Shown here: positions 12,020 through 25,020 of the stretch, piece by piece
Position numbering within the stretch: position 1 is the stretch's first letter
How the letters are laid out: each line of letters starts with the position of its first letter
From: Corbicula japonica
Lineage: Eukaryota > Mollusca > Bivalvia > Venerida > Cyrenidae
Assembly: GCA_038501625.1 (NCBI GenBank)
Contig: JAZAYU010000037.1
Location: 3,348,001 to 3,412,000, forward strand
Length of the DNA: 64,000 nucleotides
Reading direction: 5' to 3'
Notes under the pieces: model-generated
Databases searched by the model: none
What the model saw: only the letters and a program-made list of their open reading frames with translations
What the model was told of the DNA's origin: nothing
Made by a program: the position numbers and the translations under genes

Positions 12020-12399
12020 TTGCCAATGTTCAAGACCACTTAATGATGGTCAAAGTCAGTAGGGATAAAGGTCATATTGGCATTTTACATGAAATCTTAT
12101 GTCCATGAGTGCATTTTGTTGAAATATCAAGATTATAGCTTCAATAACAAGTTTTAGCTTTCCAAAAAGTTAGTCGGTCATTAGCGTGACATTTTAACAA
12201 AAGACGGCTCTGAAGTGTTAACTTCTTTAGTAAATTTCGTTAGAATGTTGGTATTTATTTAGAATTTCCGCCCTGTAATAAATATGGTCGCTCGCTCTCG
12301 TCACACGTTTTTGTTTCGATTTTGAATGATGTTAAATTCATTGTATGACAGTGCTTATCAGCAGGTAAACAAGTTTGAATCCTATTGTTCTGCGGCGGC
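12020..12399. other. No recognisable feature
   Basis: This is the upstream side of the Ginger-like relic. No promoter element or terminal inverted repeat can be supported by eye. Confidence 0.45.
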
Positions 12400-12960
12400 T
12401 GCTGCGTTGTTCTGTAGCCCATAAACTTAAATGTGACATTTAATGTTGCCTATGTAAGTATTTGACATATAAACCTAATAATTAAACAATATCTTCTGCA
12501 TGAATAAAACCATCTCCGACAACAAAAATGATCACGAATGTTATATTATTTTTTGTTATGCCCCTTTCAAATTACTTAATTATCGACTTTAAGGTTGCCT
12601 ATTAAACATTGAAAGTCCTTGTCCTATTAACACAATACTTGAAAATTTCATACATGTATATCCTCATTTGCATAAACAAAGCCATCTCTGACAACAAGAT
12701 CGATAACCCCTGTTTCAATATTTTTGAGTTATGCCCCTTTTAAAAGACTTTAATATGAAACATACTGTTGCCTATGATGTTGAAAGTTCTTGTTCTATTA
12801 TCTTAATTGATTGAAAACATAACCTGTATGAACAAAGCCATCAGTGAAATAAGAATGATAACTCCTATTTCGTTATTTAAGAGTTATGTTCTTTTCAAAT
12901 GGCTTTAATTTGGAACTTAATGTAGGTTCAACCAAAGTATTTCCAATTCCTATAGTGCTG
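12400..12960. repeat. Degenerate tandem repeat, ~150-173-bp period, 3-4 copies
   Basis: GTTGCCTAT recurs near 12444, 12594 and 12767. GTTATGCCCCTTT-like text recurs near 12555, 12728 and 12886. AACAAAGCCATC (or AATAAAACCATC) recurs between them. It resembles the ATGCCCCTTT-containing tandem repeats I associate with bivalve intergenic DNA. Confidence 0.65.
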
Positions 12961-13373
12961 AAATTCCCAATATTCAATGTCCATAAAATATTATTTCTAT
13001 CATCTAAATTCCTACACAACAATATATTGGTGCGAAGATATGCATTCGATCTATTCGAAAACACACAAGTGGTTAACTTACTTGTAAGAAAAGTAAAGAT
13101 CTCTAACCGAACAGACCATACTTCAAACGCGGAATCGCAAATACGGTGCCAAAATTATACATCCGCTGTTCCGGCACTAGTCCACCTCTATCAAAGAAGA
13201 TATATGGATGAAATTGCCTTCGTTTCTTTTCCTGACATGTAATCCCTGCCAACAAGAGGCCCTCGGATAAAGAGAAAAAGTTCTCATATATTAAAACGGA
13301 CTATGTGGTGCAATGCAACCTTTTAATGAAAATTCGAAGTGACAATCTTCATTCAGCAAAACGAATAATACAG
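12961..13373. other. No recognisable feature
   Basis: Overlapping open frames on both strands (12886-13242 plus, 12873-13064 minus) carry no recognisable protein signature and partly overlap the tandem repeat. Confidence 0.45.
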
Positions 13374-13592
13374 TATTGTCCAACAATATTGACCTGGCAC
13401 TTCATTAATTTTCGTAAAGGTCATTGAATAAACACGGGTATCAGCGAAAACACCGATATATTATTCAATTTACACCTCGGTGATGTGTGGAGTATTGGAA
13501 TAGATGCCGGACTACCGATATCGTAAAATTTACGAAAATCAACGAATATGAGGTCAAATGCAAGAGTGCCAAGTCAATATTGTTGGACAATA
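13374..13592. mobile_element. Palindromic MITE, ~219 bp
   Basis: TATTGTCCAACAATATTGAC at 13374 and its reverse complement ending at 13592 form terminal inverted repeats of about 28 bp with one mismatch. Weaker inverted similarity (ATTTTCGTAAA-type text) continues inward. No coding. The superfamily is not assigned. Confidence 0.75.
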
Positions 13593-14738
13593 CACAAGGT
13601 AGTGCTGGTCAAGTACCAGTGCACGTGTTTGTATTACAAGCTGTCAACAAAAATGCATTTTGCACGTCCCTTTTTCATTTAAATATCTTCTATCTCGACT
13701 TCTCGATTTTATCTCCAACATAAAATTAAATAATGCATCCCAAATAAAGCCGACAAATGTACTGATTCACTTTTTATATCTAAAGACTGCAAGTCTGTTT
13801 AAAATCTCGCAGTTTTACCATTTCACTTGGATAATATTTGGAGAAATGGTACAACACTAAACACAAAAAGCATGATTAACCGTTTGAACTTTTGGATAGA
13901 AAGCTTCAGTGAATAACAATATCAGTTTAAACTTTAGAATACTTGCAATAATTGTGTTTCATGGAATTCATTATCTTCGACCTGGTCTGTGGACTATAGC
14001 ACGAACTTATTCTTGGCTGTCGGCAATTTATAAACTGATCCTTAAAAAAGCTGCAGTAGCATTGTCTGTCTTCTCAAGCAGGTATATGCCGATCGACCTA
14101 AATTAACCGGGGAGCGGCGTGAACGGGCCAGTCCCGACTCTGCAATAAAGTATTCTGACTTTGCCGGTAATTTCTTATCACTCACATGGAATACTTTCAG
14201 AGCATAACCTTTACATGATTGATAAAGTATGAAAATTCTGTAGGCTTCGCTAATATGGATTACCGGTGGCGTCGATAGATACACGCAAATAAGACAAGTA
14301 CTGTTTCGGCATTGGTAAAAATTTGTCTGAAACGTAAACTTGCAAACATAAATGTTTGTTAAAACGAAGATTACAAAGTGTTGTTATTCGTGAATAATTA
14401 GATCGTCTATTACTGAGATTTACATGAACCATGAGTGAAATCAAAATTGAGCTCATACGTGCAAAACATACGCGCGAAAATTATTGTTTTAGAAATAAAA
14501 TGTATTGTTATGAACGTTTTATGGGTAGAAACCTTAGTTTTTTAAGTGAAATTGTTAAGTGATTTTGACGGGGTAGAAGAACTTTTTGAACATCCCTTTC
14601 AATAAGTTATGTTTGATTGCTCTCCCTTTGCATGTAAATATTGTATAGGAAGGATTCACAGGTAGCCAATATGCTAAAAATAGATTCACTGATAAGAATT
14701 GACCTTAGCAACCTTGCTAGCGGTACACATTTTGTAAA
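13593..14738. other. No recognisable feature
   Basis: Short frames on both strands overlap one another and have no recognisable domains. No clear tandem or inverted repeats. Confidence 0.45.
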
Positions 14739-14765
14739 ATCAAATCAAATCAAATCATTTTATTG
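14739..14765 (-). repeat. (GATTT)n tail at the 3' end of a LINE
   Basis: Read on the minus strand, the sequence ends ...AATGATTTGATTTGATTT... just after a LINE 3' region. Short tandem-repeat tails of this kind mark the 3' end of several non-LTR retrotransposon clades, in place of a plain poly-A. Confidence 0.6.
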
Positions 14766-14952
14766 GTTTAAATCCAAACAAACAGGATTGTTACCACAAC
14801 AGTACAAAGACAATACAAACATACAATGCATATTTATGTGGATATAATCAAAAGTAATAAATAGAGAAATATACAACAAGCGGAGATTGTTAATCCAGTG
14901 TGTGGATTTCCATTCCGTAACAGTGCTTGCTTGTTAAACTATAAACATAACT

Positions 14953-15315
14953 CTATGATAACTTTGACAGTCTTAATTGATACAAATTATGAATGCTGTA
15001 AATGCATATTTTTAAAATATCACTGTCGGTACATGAATTGCCTAAAATAAATTGCAATTTCTCTCCATCATTTAGCAAACTAAATGATGGTACACAGTCA
15101 TTCAACAGCTTAACCATATTATTCCTTTCTGTCTGCAGCTCATTACATTTCAAAACAAAGTGTATCTCATCTTCAACATCTAATTTACAAAGAGGACAGG
15201 TACACTCCTCTAAAGGGATATTAAGGTGGCGTCCTTTTTCAATTAACAAATTGCTATTACTTATTCTTAATTTGACAAAAGTGGATACTGCTTTTCTGTC
15301 AGCATTAACTAACAA
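14953..15315 (-). pseudogene. C-terminal region of a non-LTR retrotransposon polyprotein
   Basis: A 120-aa open frame contains a zinc-knuckle-like CTCPLC....DEIHFVLKC arrangement (CX2C...HX4C), the form found after the reverse transcriptase in many LINEs. It continues the element seen upstream at 15720-17021. The ~400 bp between them cannot be read through: it has stops in every frame I tried. It ends about 190 bp before the (GATTT)n tail, as expected for a LINE 3' end. Confidence 0.75.
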
Positions 15316-15719
15316 ATATTTTTCTAGTACAGTTTATTGAACTTAATTCTAAGACATTGTTAACAACGATATAGTCAACCTTCCTGTGACTGTAGTTTAA
15401 TACTATAGTGGATAATTTGGAAGTTTGGACTCCCGTTAATAAGGCTACACTCAGTGAGAGAAATTGTTTCATATTTCTAATTTTTTATAATTCCTGATTG
15501 ACCTGTAACATTTATATGCCCTATAATTGATATCTGAAGTAATAAGAAGATTTATAATTATTAAGTAACATGAATTTTATGAAAATAGGAAACCACACTC
15601 CCCCCAACTTTAACAGTATATTGTGACAAATGATACCACCTTAATGTTAGAACCAAAACCTCTAGTTAATCCAATACTGGCATGATATGCTTTGTGAACA
15701 ATTGAACTGCTCTTACTTG

Positions 15720-17021
15720 CTAAAATATGGTGCCAAAAGCCAACTGAATGACCCTGTTAAGACCCTGAATGTAAATAGGAAAAGCACCTAGTTCACTTAA
15801 TACTGCCATATTGACTGCAGCTTTATTTACACCAAAAAGCATTTTACAAAATTTGATCTGAATTTTTTCAGGTTCATATAAATGAAACCTTCTTTCAATC
15901 TCATAATTTGTGTGCACCATAGAATCTAAAGTACATACTTCACTACAGTATAACAGAATTGGTTTAATACAAGCTTCAAATAGTTTTAAATGTGGTAAAA
16001 CATTATTGTAGTCAGAAAGTAACTGTTTTCTTATGCAAAATAAAGCTTTTAGTGCTTTGTTACACAAATGTTTAGTACTTTGGGTCAAAACACCAGAAGG
16101 TTTAAATATTATGCCAAGATACTTATATTCATCAGTAATACTAAGTTCAGTTCCAGCATACATAAACTTTACGTTTTTAATAGTGCGGCCTGCTTTAATG
16201 AAAATCATTACATTTGATTTTTCATGGTTAACTGTTAAGTTCCACTTATTACAATACACATTAAGTTTATTAAGGCATGACTGAAGACCTGAACTGGTTT
16301 CTGATAGTATGACGATGTCATCAGCATACAAAAGACAAGATAGTTTAATGTCTTGGAATTCTACAGGGTCACAAGAATCATCAAAGATGTAAACTAAATC
16401 ATTTAAGTATACTGAGAAAAGGGTCGGGCTTAAGATACAGCCTTGTTTTACTCCAACTTTTGAATCAAGTTTACTTGTCAGTCCACCTTTAAGTTTTACA
16501 GAGTATGAGACATTGTTGTACATATTCTTTAAAATTCTGATGAAATTTTCCTTAACATTGTATTTGTTTAATTTATGAAAAAGTGCATTTCTGTTATCAG
16601 GATCGAATGCCTTTTTCATATCAACAAAACTGCAATATAGCTTTGACGACTTTTTAAAGGCTTTATCAACTAGGGTTTTGAGAGTAAGCACATGATCACT
16701 TGTGCGACATCCTTTTTTAAAGCCTATCTGTTCTTTACATATGATGTCATTGTCTTCAAGATACGTATCTAGTCTATTGCAAAGGATCTTAGAGAAGAAT
16801 TTTGCAAAACAACTTGATAACTTAAAGGTAATTCCTCTGTAGTTGGAAGGATCATTAAAATTTCCACCTTTGAACAGAGGCTTTATAATGTTTTCTGTCC
16901 ATATGGTGGGGTAAATACCAGTTTCAAGTATGAGGTTAAAGAGTTTAACATAAATTTCAGGATAAGGCAAGCAAGACACCTTTAACATATTATTTGTAAT
17001 TTCATTTTGCATGACTTGCAT
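15720..17021 (-). pseudogene. Non-LTR retrotransposon reverse transcriptase, 5'-truncated
   Basis: This 433-aa frame is a LINE reverse transcriptase: NYRGITFK near residue 60, FVDMKKAFD at 132-140 (catalytic Asp), GVKQGCILSP at 190-199 and LYADDIVIL at 231-239 with the catalytic YADD box. No endonuclease domain lies upstream, so the copy is truncated at its 5' side, as is common after incomplete target-primed reverse transcription. The C-terminal zinc-knuckle segment and simple-repeat tail follow downstream on the minus strand, with disrupted sequence between. The clade is uncertain: the motifs are of the RTE/CR1/I-like group rather than L1. It is inactive. Confidence 0.85.
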
Positions 17022-17104
17022 TCAGTTTACTATAAATTTGCTTGTGTTGAGGCATGGATCTGAAACCAAAATCTTTAAAAAAAATGTTTAGTAAGACACA
17101 ACAA

Positions 17105-17365
17105 TGTTGCTATGATGTTTGTAAAGGTGACTCGAGGTATACAGACAAAGATGGCATGGAAGATCTTTATACCCTTTTCAAAACCAAAAACAAATGAACA
17201 TAAGTTCAAAAAGTGGATAAGTGCATGTGGTCGGCTGTATTTTATTATTGACAAAGCAAAAAATTTAAAAACAAGTGGACATGCAAATTCAGTTGATATT
17301 TTGTTTGAGGAAAAGGATCTACAGAAGGAAATCCAGACCCTATTCGAGCCTCTTTTTGTTTATTG
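17105..17365 (+). pseudogene. THAP-type zinc-finger domain relic
   Basis: Two frames together give the pieces of a THAP DNA-binding domain. CCYDVCKGDSRY is in one frame from 17105. FIPFSKPKTNEHKFKKWISACGR is split across the next frame, where the KPK...WI..CGR core is clear. A later segment, GKGSTEGNPDPIRA, returns to the first frame at 17309. THAP domains occur at the N-terminus of P-element-like transposases and their domesticated relatives. The region past the domain is not readable. This looks like a decayed P-element or THAP-protein fragment, with at least two frame changes. Confidence 0.5.
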
Positions 17366-19369
17366 TTAGTGGTGTCTTTTTTGAAACTGATTATTTTATT
17401 AACCATGCTCTCTCCCCCTCTCTTCTTCTTGACTGTGTGGGGAGGCTGTTTTTTCTGAATGTGGCGATTCCTGATATGCATATTTCACCTTCTTACATTC
17501 CGCTTTAGGTATAGAAAATGAAGTCAATCTTTTAGCTGTGGACATTTTATTTTGCATGGCAGAATAGTAATTTTGCTGCACCCATACAGATTTTCACTTG
17601 TGAATTATGGTACTATAAATTTGGAACCATTTGCCCTAATCAATTAATAATAATGTCCTTCTCGTCCCCAGCTTCAATACATGCCTTGCATCTGAAAAAC
17701 AATTACAACAACAACAAAAACAATACATTTAATTTCTACTTTTGATAAAATATACTTAATGACAATGAATACAGGAAACAGATTGAACCAATTCATTGTC
17801 ACATTTATCAAAAAGTGTTTCTTTTATTTCCGGGGTACAGTTTTTATTACGCAATAACTTTTTTATTAAAAATAAATTTTCATAAATTTGGTATCTTAAT
17901 TACTGAATTGCATTCGGTATTATGAAACTGTGAAAAATGTTGATAATATGCAATTATCCCCACCGTCCGTTTTTATTGTCCTTAAGTATATTAACTTAAT
18001 TACTGGTAAGAATACCTACTTACATAATTAGCCATATTAATTTTACAATATTGTAAACATAAATATACAGAAAAGATTAGTCATGATACATCATAAAGAT
18101 ACTGAAACTGCGCCTGTTTCTTACCACCTCCAGCTCAAGATTATATAACGCATGTTTTAACTGCTTGATATGAAAATACTATGAGAATTTCTATGAATCT
18201 TTTCAATTAATGCTTGCCTTTTCCCTGACAAGTTTAAACCTTGACACTGTAATCAAAGTTTTAGTTAAACATTTGAATGCTCAGGTTATGTCAGATGAGC
18301 GAAACTGAACTCAATGTTCAGCATTTTCTGTTAAATTTACAGCAAATATCTTATCAAAAGGAACCATTGTTTACACTGTATTGTACCACCTTCCTAGAAA
18401 TGTGTATCATGTGGTACTGATAACACAAATTGATGACGTAGCTGTGAATCCTTCCTATTTAAAGGTTCTTGTTAACCTTTAACAATTTCATTGTGATCAA
18501 AGATTTCTTACCACTAATGTGGATTGCATAAAACACCTTTTTACTTCGTATCATTTAAATTTTAATTGCAACATCTATTTATGTCAGAAGTTCTCATGTC
18601 TATGTTTTGTGATATCTAGTCTAATTAAACGTTTTTACTACATTGCTTAACTTATGTGGAAAATATCCACTTCCCTCTAGCAAGGGATCTTTCATCCATG
18701 CTGATATTCTTCAAGATATCATAATCACATCATTGCCAGTCATATGTAATATTCAATAAAATTTACCACTTATATAACTACTAACTTGATCTCTATTTCA
18801 TATTATAGGTTAAACAACTATTCACTTCATATCTACAATCAGATGGATCCAATCGCAACTTGGCTCAGGGACATTACAGCATTAGCATGAATGTCGTCCA
18901 CATATAACACGTGTGTGTAATACTTTTCTTGTTATGTAAATGGCGATCGTTTGGAATAAACTAAGACCACCACCTTTTGAAGAAATTTTCTGGTTGAGAA
19001 GGAATACTTGTGAAACACTTTTAAAACAGTTACATAATGCCAATATTTTGGTCATAGAATTAATTAAAAACAAATAATTTTTCTTTGTAACAGTTTCAGA
19101 GTAAATAGTCTTAACAATAACAAAAACAATCAATGTGATAAGCACAAAGTTCAAGTGAAATTAATAAATGCATCAAACATAATACATTTCTTTCCGTCTC
19201 CTAACGGTCACTGACCTGATTTGACCTGATTTGCGGATCTAACTATGTAAATAAGCATCGCTTGTCTGATGAGTGTACAAATACGCATCGACTGTGGAAA
19301 GTTCTATGGTACCGCTATGACCTAGAAGACATTCCGTTCAACGATATTTAAACAACTGCATTATTTCAT
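17366..19369. other. No recognisable gene; AT-rich spacer before the first satellite array
   Basis: No domain-bearing frame, RNA gene or clear repeat is visible. A short direct duplication, AA(G/C)CATCG-containing text near 19247-19290, is the only local structure I noted. Confidence 0.45.
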
Positions 19370-19385
19370 GTGTGTGAAGTTGGCT
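19370..19385 (+). other. Shared array leader, copy 1
   Basis: GTGTGTGAAGTTGGCT lies immediately before the 25/26-bp satellite. The same word stands at the outer edge of the inverted copy of this satellite (31292-31307, minus) and before the 120-bp satellite (34254-34269). Its core GTGAAGTTGGC stands before the CAGCCTAG array (62556). Flanking DNA farther upstream is not shared. Confidence 0.85.
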
Positions 19386-19387
19386 CT

Positions 19388-22300
19388 AAGTTCGACGTTC
19401 GACGTTCGACATTCAAATTGCAGTTCGACGTTCGACATTCACATTGCAGTTCGACGTTCGACATTCAAAACCAGTTCGACATTCGACATTTAAAATGCAG
19501 TTCGACGTTCCACATTCAAAACCAGTTCGACGTTCGACGTTCAAAACCAGTTCGACGTTCGTCATTCGAAATGCAGTTCGACGTTCGACATTCAAAATGC
19601 AGTTCGACGTTCGACATTCAAAATGCAGTTCGACGTTCGACATTCAAAACCAGTTCGACGTTCGACATTCAAAATGCAGTTCCACGTTCGACATTCAAAA
19701 TGCAGTTCCACGTTCGACATTCAAAACCAGTTCCACGTTCGACATTCAAAATGCAGTTCGACGTTCGACATTCAAAACCAGTTCGACGTTCGACATTCAA
19801 AATGCAGTTCGACGTTCCACATTCAAAACCAGTTCGACGTTCCACATTCAAAATGCAGTTCGACGTTCCACATTCAAAATGCAGTCCCACGTTCGACATT
19901 CAAAACCAGTTCGACGTTCGACATCCAAAATGCAGTCCCACGTTCGACATTCAAAACCAGTTCGACGTTCGACATTCAAAAATGCAGTTCGACGTTCGAC
20001 ATTCAAAACCAGATCGACGTTCGACATTCAAAATGCAGTTCGACGTTCGACATTCAAAACCAGTTCGACGTTCGACATTCAAAATGCAGTTCGACGTTCG
20101 ACATTCAAAATGCAGTTCGACGTTTGACATTAAAAACGACATTCAAAACGCAGTTCGACGTTCAACATTCAAGACCAGTTCGACGTTCGACATTCAAAAT
20201 GCAGTTCGACGTTCGACATTCAGAATGCAGTTCGACGTTCGACATTCAAGAACAGTTCGACGTTCGACATTCAAAATGCAGTTCGACGTTCGACATTCAA
20301 AACCAATTTGACATTCGACATTCAAAATGCAGTTCGACATTCAAAACCAGTTCAACGTTCGACATTCAAAATGCAGTTCGACGTTCGACATTCAAAACCA
20401 GTTCGACGTTCGACATTCAAAATGCAGTTCGACGTTCGACATTCAAAACCAGTTCGACATTCAAAATGCAGTTCGACGTTCGACATTCAAAACCAGTTCG
20501 ACGTTCGACATTCAAAACAAGTTCGACGTTCGACATTCAAAATGCAGTTCGACGTTCGACATTTAATACCAGTTCGAAGTTCGACCTTCAAAATGCAGTT
20601 CGACGTTCGACATTCAAAACCAGTTCGACGTTCGACACTCAAAATGCAGTTCGACGTTCGACATTCAAAACCAGTTCGACGTTCGACATTGAAAATGCAG
20701 TTCGACGTTCGACATTCAAAACCAGTTCGACATTCAAAATGCAGTTCGACGTTCGACATTCAAAACCAGTTCGACGTTCGACATTCAAAATGCAGTTCGA
20801 CGTTCGACATTCAAAACCAGTTCGACGTTCGACATTCAAACTGCAGTTCGACGTTCGACATTCAAAACAAGTTCGACGTTCGACATTCAAAATGCAGTTC
20901 GACGTTCGACATTTAATACCAGTTCGAAGTTCGACATTCAAAATGCAGTTCGACGTTCGACATTCAAAACCAGTTCGACGTTCGACACTCAAAATGCAGT
21001 TCGACGTTCGACATTCAAAACCAGTTCGACGTTCGACATTCACAATGCAGTTCGACGTTCGACATTCAAAACCAGTTCGACGTTCGACATTCAAAATGCA
21101 GTTCGACGTTCGACATTCAAAACCAGTTCGAAGTTCGACATTCAAAATGCAGTTCGACATTCGACAGTCAAAATCAGTTCGACGTTCGACATTCAAATTG
21201 CAGTTCGACGTTCGATATTCAAAACCAGTTCGACGTTCGACATTCAAAATGCAGTTCGACAATCGACATTCAAAACCAGTTCGACGTTAGACATTCAAAA
21301 TGCAGTTCGACGTTCGACATTCAAAATGCAGTTCGACGTTCGACATTCAAACCACTTCGACGTTCGACATTCAAAACCAGTTCGACATTCGACATTCAAA
21401 ATGCAGTTCGACGTTCGACATTCAAAATGCAGTTCCACGTTCGACATTCAAGACCAGTTCGACGTTCGACATTCAAAATGCAGTTCGACGTTCGATATTC
21501 AAAACCAATTTGACATTCGATATTCAAAATGCAATTCGACGTTCGACATCCAAAACCAGTTCGACGTTCGACATTCAAAATGCAGTTCCACGTTCGACAT
21601 TCAAAATGCAGTTCCACGTTCGACATTCAAACCACTTCGACGTTCGACATTCAAAACCAGTTCGACATTCGACATTCAAAATACAGTTCGACGTTCGACA
21701 TTCAAAATGCAGTTCCACGTTCGACATTCAAGACCAGTTCGACATTCAAAATGCAGTTCGACGTTCGACATTCAAAACCAATTTGACATTATATATTCAA
21801 AATGCAGTTCGACGTTCGACATTCAAAACCAGTTCGACGTTCAACATTCAAAATGCAGATCGCATTCGACAATCAAAACCAGTTCGACGTTCGACATTCA
21901 AAATGCAGTTCGACGTTCGACATTCAAAATCAGTTCGACGTTCGGCATTCAAAATGCAGTTCGACATTATAAACCAGTTCGACGTTCGACATTCAAAATG
22001 CAGTTCGACGTTCGACATTCAAGACCAGTTCGACGTTCGACATTCAAAATGCAGTTCGACGATCGACATTCAAAACCAATTTGACGTTCCAGATCCAAAA
22101 TGCAGTTCGACGTTCGACATTCAAAACCAGTTCGACGTTTGACATTCAAAATGCAGTTCGACGGTCGACATTCAAAACCAGTTCGACGTTCGACATTCAA
22201 AATGCAGTTCGACGTTCGACATTCAAAACCAGTTCGACGTTCGACATTAAAAATGCAGTTCGACGTTCGACATTCAAAATCAGTTCGACGTTCCACATTC

Positions 22301-23547
22301 AAAATGCAGTTCGACGTTCGACATTCAAAACCAGTTTGACGTTCGGCATTCAAAATGAAGTTCGACGTTCGACATTCAAAACCAGTTCGACATTCAAAAT
22401 GTTGTTCGTCTTTCGACATTCAAAACCAGTTCGACGTTCGACATTCAAAATGCAGTTCGTCGTTCGACATTCAAAACCAGTTCGTCGTTCGGAATTCAAA
22501 ATGCAGTTCGACGTTCGACATTCGAAACCAGTTCGACGTTCGACATTCAAAATGCAGTTCGACGTTCGACATTCGAAACCAGTTCGACGTTCGACATTCA
22601 AGACCAGTTCGACGTTCGACATTCAAAATGCAGTTCGACGTTCGACATTGAAAATGCAGTTCGATGTTCGACATTCAAAGTGCAGTTCGACGTTCGACAT
22701 TCAAAACCAGTTCGACGTTCGACATTCAAAATGCAGTTCGACGTTCGACATTCAAAATGCAGTTCGACGTTCGACATTCAAAATGCAGTTCGATGTTCGA
22801 CATTCAAACCCAGTTCGACGTTGACATTCAAAACCAGTCCGACGTTCGACATTCAGAATGCAGTTCGACGTTCGACATTCAAAACCAGTTCGACGTTCGA
22901 CATTCAAAATGCAGTTCGACGTTCGACATTCAAAACCAGTTCGACGTTCGACATTCAAATTGCAGTTCGACGTTCGACATTCAAAACCGGTTCGACGTTC
23001 GACATTCAAAATGCAGCTCGACGTTCGACATTCAAAACAAGTTCGACGTTCGACATTCAAACTGCAGTTCGACGTTCGACATTCAAAATGCAGTTCGACG
23101 TTCGACATTCAAACTGCAGTTCGACTTTCGACATTTAAAACCAGTTCGGCGTTCGACATTCAAAATGCAGTTCGAAGTTCGACATTCAAAACCAGTTCGA
23201 CGTTCGACATTCAAAATGCAGTTCGACGTTCGACATTTAAGACCAGTTCGACGTTCGACATTCAAATTGCAGTTCGACGTTCGACATTCAAAATGCAGTT
23301 CGACGTCCGACATTCAAAACCAGTTCGACGTTCGATATTCAAAATGAAGTTCGACGTTCGACATTCAAAATGCAGTTTGACGTTCGACATTTAAAACCAG
23401 TTCGACGTTCGGCATTCAAAATGCAGTTCGACGTTCGACATTCAAACCCAGTTCGACGTTCGACATTCAAAATGCAGTTTGACGTTCTACATTCAAATGC
23501 AGTTCGACCTTCGACATTCAAAACCAGTTCGACCTTCGACATTCAAA
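19388..23547 (+). repeat. Satellite array A: alternating 26/25-bp monomers
   Basis: The monomers are TTCGACGTTCGACATTCAAA followed by ATGCAG (26 bp) or ACCAG (25 bp). They mostly alternate, giving a 51-bp dimer; about 160 monomers in total. Local duplications of one monomer type, point changes (GTTCCAC for GTTCGAC, CAAG for CCAG) and a few single-base indels are scattered throughout. Because 51 is divisible by 3 and the monomers lack stops in some frames, long open frames arise on both strands. The same repeating peptide appears in different frames, which argues against translation. Confidence 0.97.
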
Positions 23548-23553
23548 TTTATT

Positions 23554-23573
23554 TTTGAGTAACTGATGTGTAC
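23554..23573 (+). other. Shared array trailer, copy 1
   Basis: TTTGAGTAACTGATGTGTAC directly follows the array. The same text with two changes follows the inverted array (29252-29273, minus). Here it also matches part of the ~290-bp repeat that continues downstream (TTTAGTAACTAATTTGTACC near 24389). Confidence 0.75.
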
Positions 23574-24900
23574 CTTTATTCCGAATGCAAGTGACTGTTT
23601 TTTAAACCAATTTGAAGGTATATAATGCAGTTGCTTAAGAATGGCCAATTTTACTTTGAACATTCTTGGTTAACTTTTAGTGACCGAAAATTATCCGCAC
23701 TGATTTTTTTTGACTCGGGAAGTTACGTTCAGTCGATAGCCGGAAGTGATCAGAAATAGACCATATTGGGGAAAATAACGCAATTTTACGTCTTATTCTA
23801 AAGTGATTAATTTTTATATTTATTTCAAATGCAAATGCCTGTTTCTTTGACCATATTGAATGATTATGGTAAAGTTGCTAAAGTATGACCAATTTTACCT
23901 TGTAAATACTTGATTATCTTTAAGTGACCGGAAATTATTCAGACGTACTGTTTTTGACTAGGAAAGTAGCGTTCAGGCGATGGCCAAAAGTGATCCGGAA
24001 TAGACCATGTAAGGGTGATTCGGAACTACCCATTTTGTGGTTTTTAGTTGAATTTAACGACATTTCTTCATTTACCCAAACTTAAGTCTTTAGTAAATAA
24101 TTTTTACCTGTACTCCGGATGCAAGTGACTGTTTCTTTGACTCTTATGAAGAATTACGGAACAGTTGCTAAAGTAGGATCATTTTTCCTTACAACTGACT
24201 ATTAGTTAACTTTTATGACAAGAAATTATTCGAGCTAATTTATTGGACTCGGGAAGTAACGTTCAGACGATCGCCGGAAGTAATCCGCTATAAGTCATGT
24301 AGGGGTGATCTGAACCATCTCATTGTTGTAATTTTTATTAAAATTTAAAGTATTTCCTTCATTTAATCACATTTATCGTTTAGTAACTAATTTGTACCTG
24401 TATTCCGAATGCACGTGACTGTTCCATTAACCATTTTGGAGGACGATGGTAAAATTGTTAAAGTAGGCCCAATTTCACCCTGAAAATCTTTGATTATCGT
24501 TTAGTGACCGGAACATATTCGGGATTGTTGTTTTTGACTTAGGCGGAAGTGATCCAGAATAAACGATGTTGGGATGAAACGGAACTGTCCAAACACATTT
24601 TTAATTAAACGATTTTTTCATATACTCGTGTATTTTATACCGGATGGGATAAACCATGTTTAAGTACACGGAACGCAATCAAAACGCATCACTTAATACC
24701 TGAATGGATATATTTATGCAAGCTCTATTTTCTATGTCCGGCAGTAGCGAACCTTCTTTATAGGAATATTGTACAGTTGCTAAAGTAGGACCGATTTTAA
24801 GGTTTACTTTTAGTGATAGGAAGTCATTCTGACAATTTTTTGGACTCGGGAAGTAACGTTCAGGCAAAAGTCAAAAGTAATCCGATATGGTGATCTGGAA
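23554..24900. repeat. Degenerate ~290-bp tandem repeat, about five copies
   Basis: The landmark GCAAGTGACTGTT (variants GCAAATGCCTGTT and GCACGTGACTGTT) recurs at about 23587, 23831, 24121 and 24411, with a more decayed copy near 24700. GACTCGGGAAGTAACGTTCAG-type text recurs near 23713, 23968, 24248 and 24846. Period about 290 bp, with the first interval shortened. No coding. Satellite array A abuts or interrupts its first unit. Confidence 0.75.
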
Positions 24901-24935
24901 CTACCATAAATGGATTGGGACAAGTAATAACCTTT

Positions 24936-25016
24936 GTTTATCATCGAATGAATATTAGTAATCTTCGTAGATGGGTTTTATCATCGAATGTATTAGTAAT
25001 CTTCGTAGATGGGTTA
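24936..25016. repeat. Short tandem duplication, ~40 bp x 2
   Basis: TTATCATCGAATG...TATTAGTAATCTTCGTAGATGGGTT occurs twice in succession, the first copy with a three-base insertion. Confidence 0.85.
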
Positions 25017-25020
25017 CTTT

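Noticed and set aside
19623..21290. Long open frame of 555 codons, and several others, across satellite array A on both strands
   Set aside because: The 51-bp dimer is divisible by three and lacks stops in several frames. The same peptide appears in different frames as single-base indels accumulate, and frames are open on both strands. This is a property of the repeat, not evidence of a gene.
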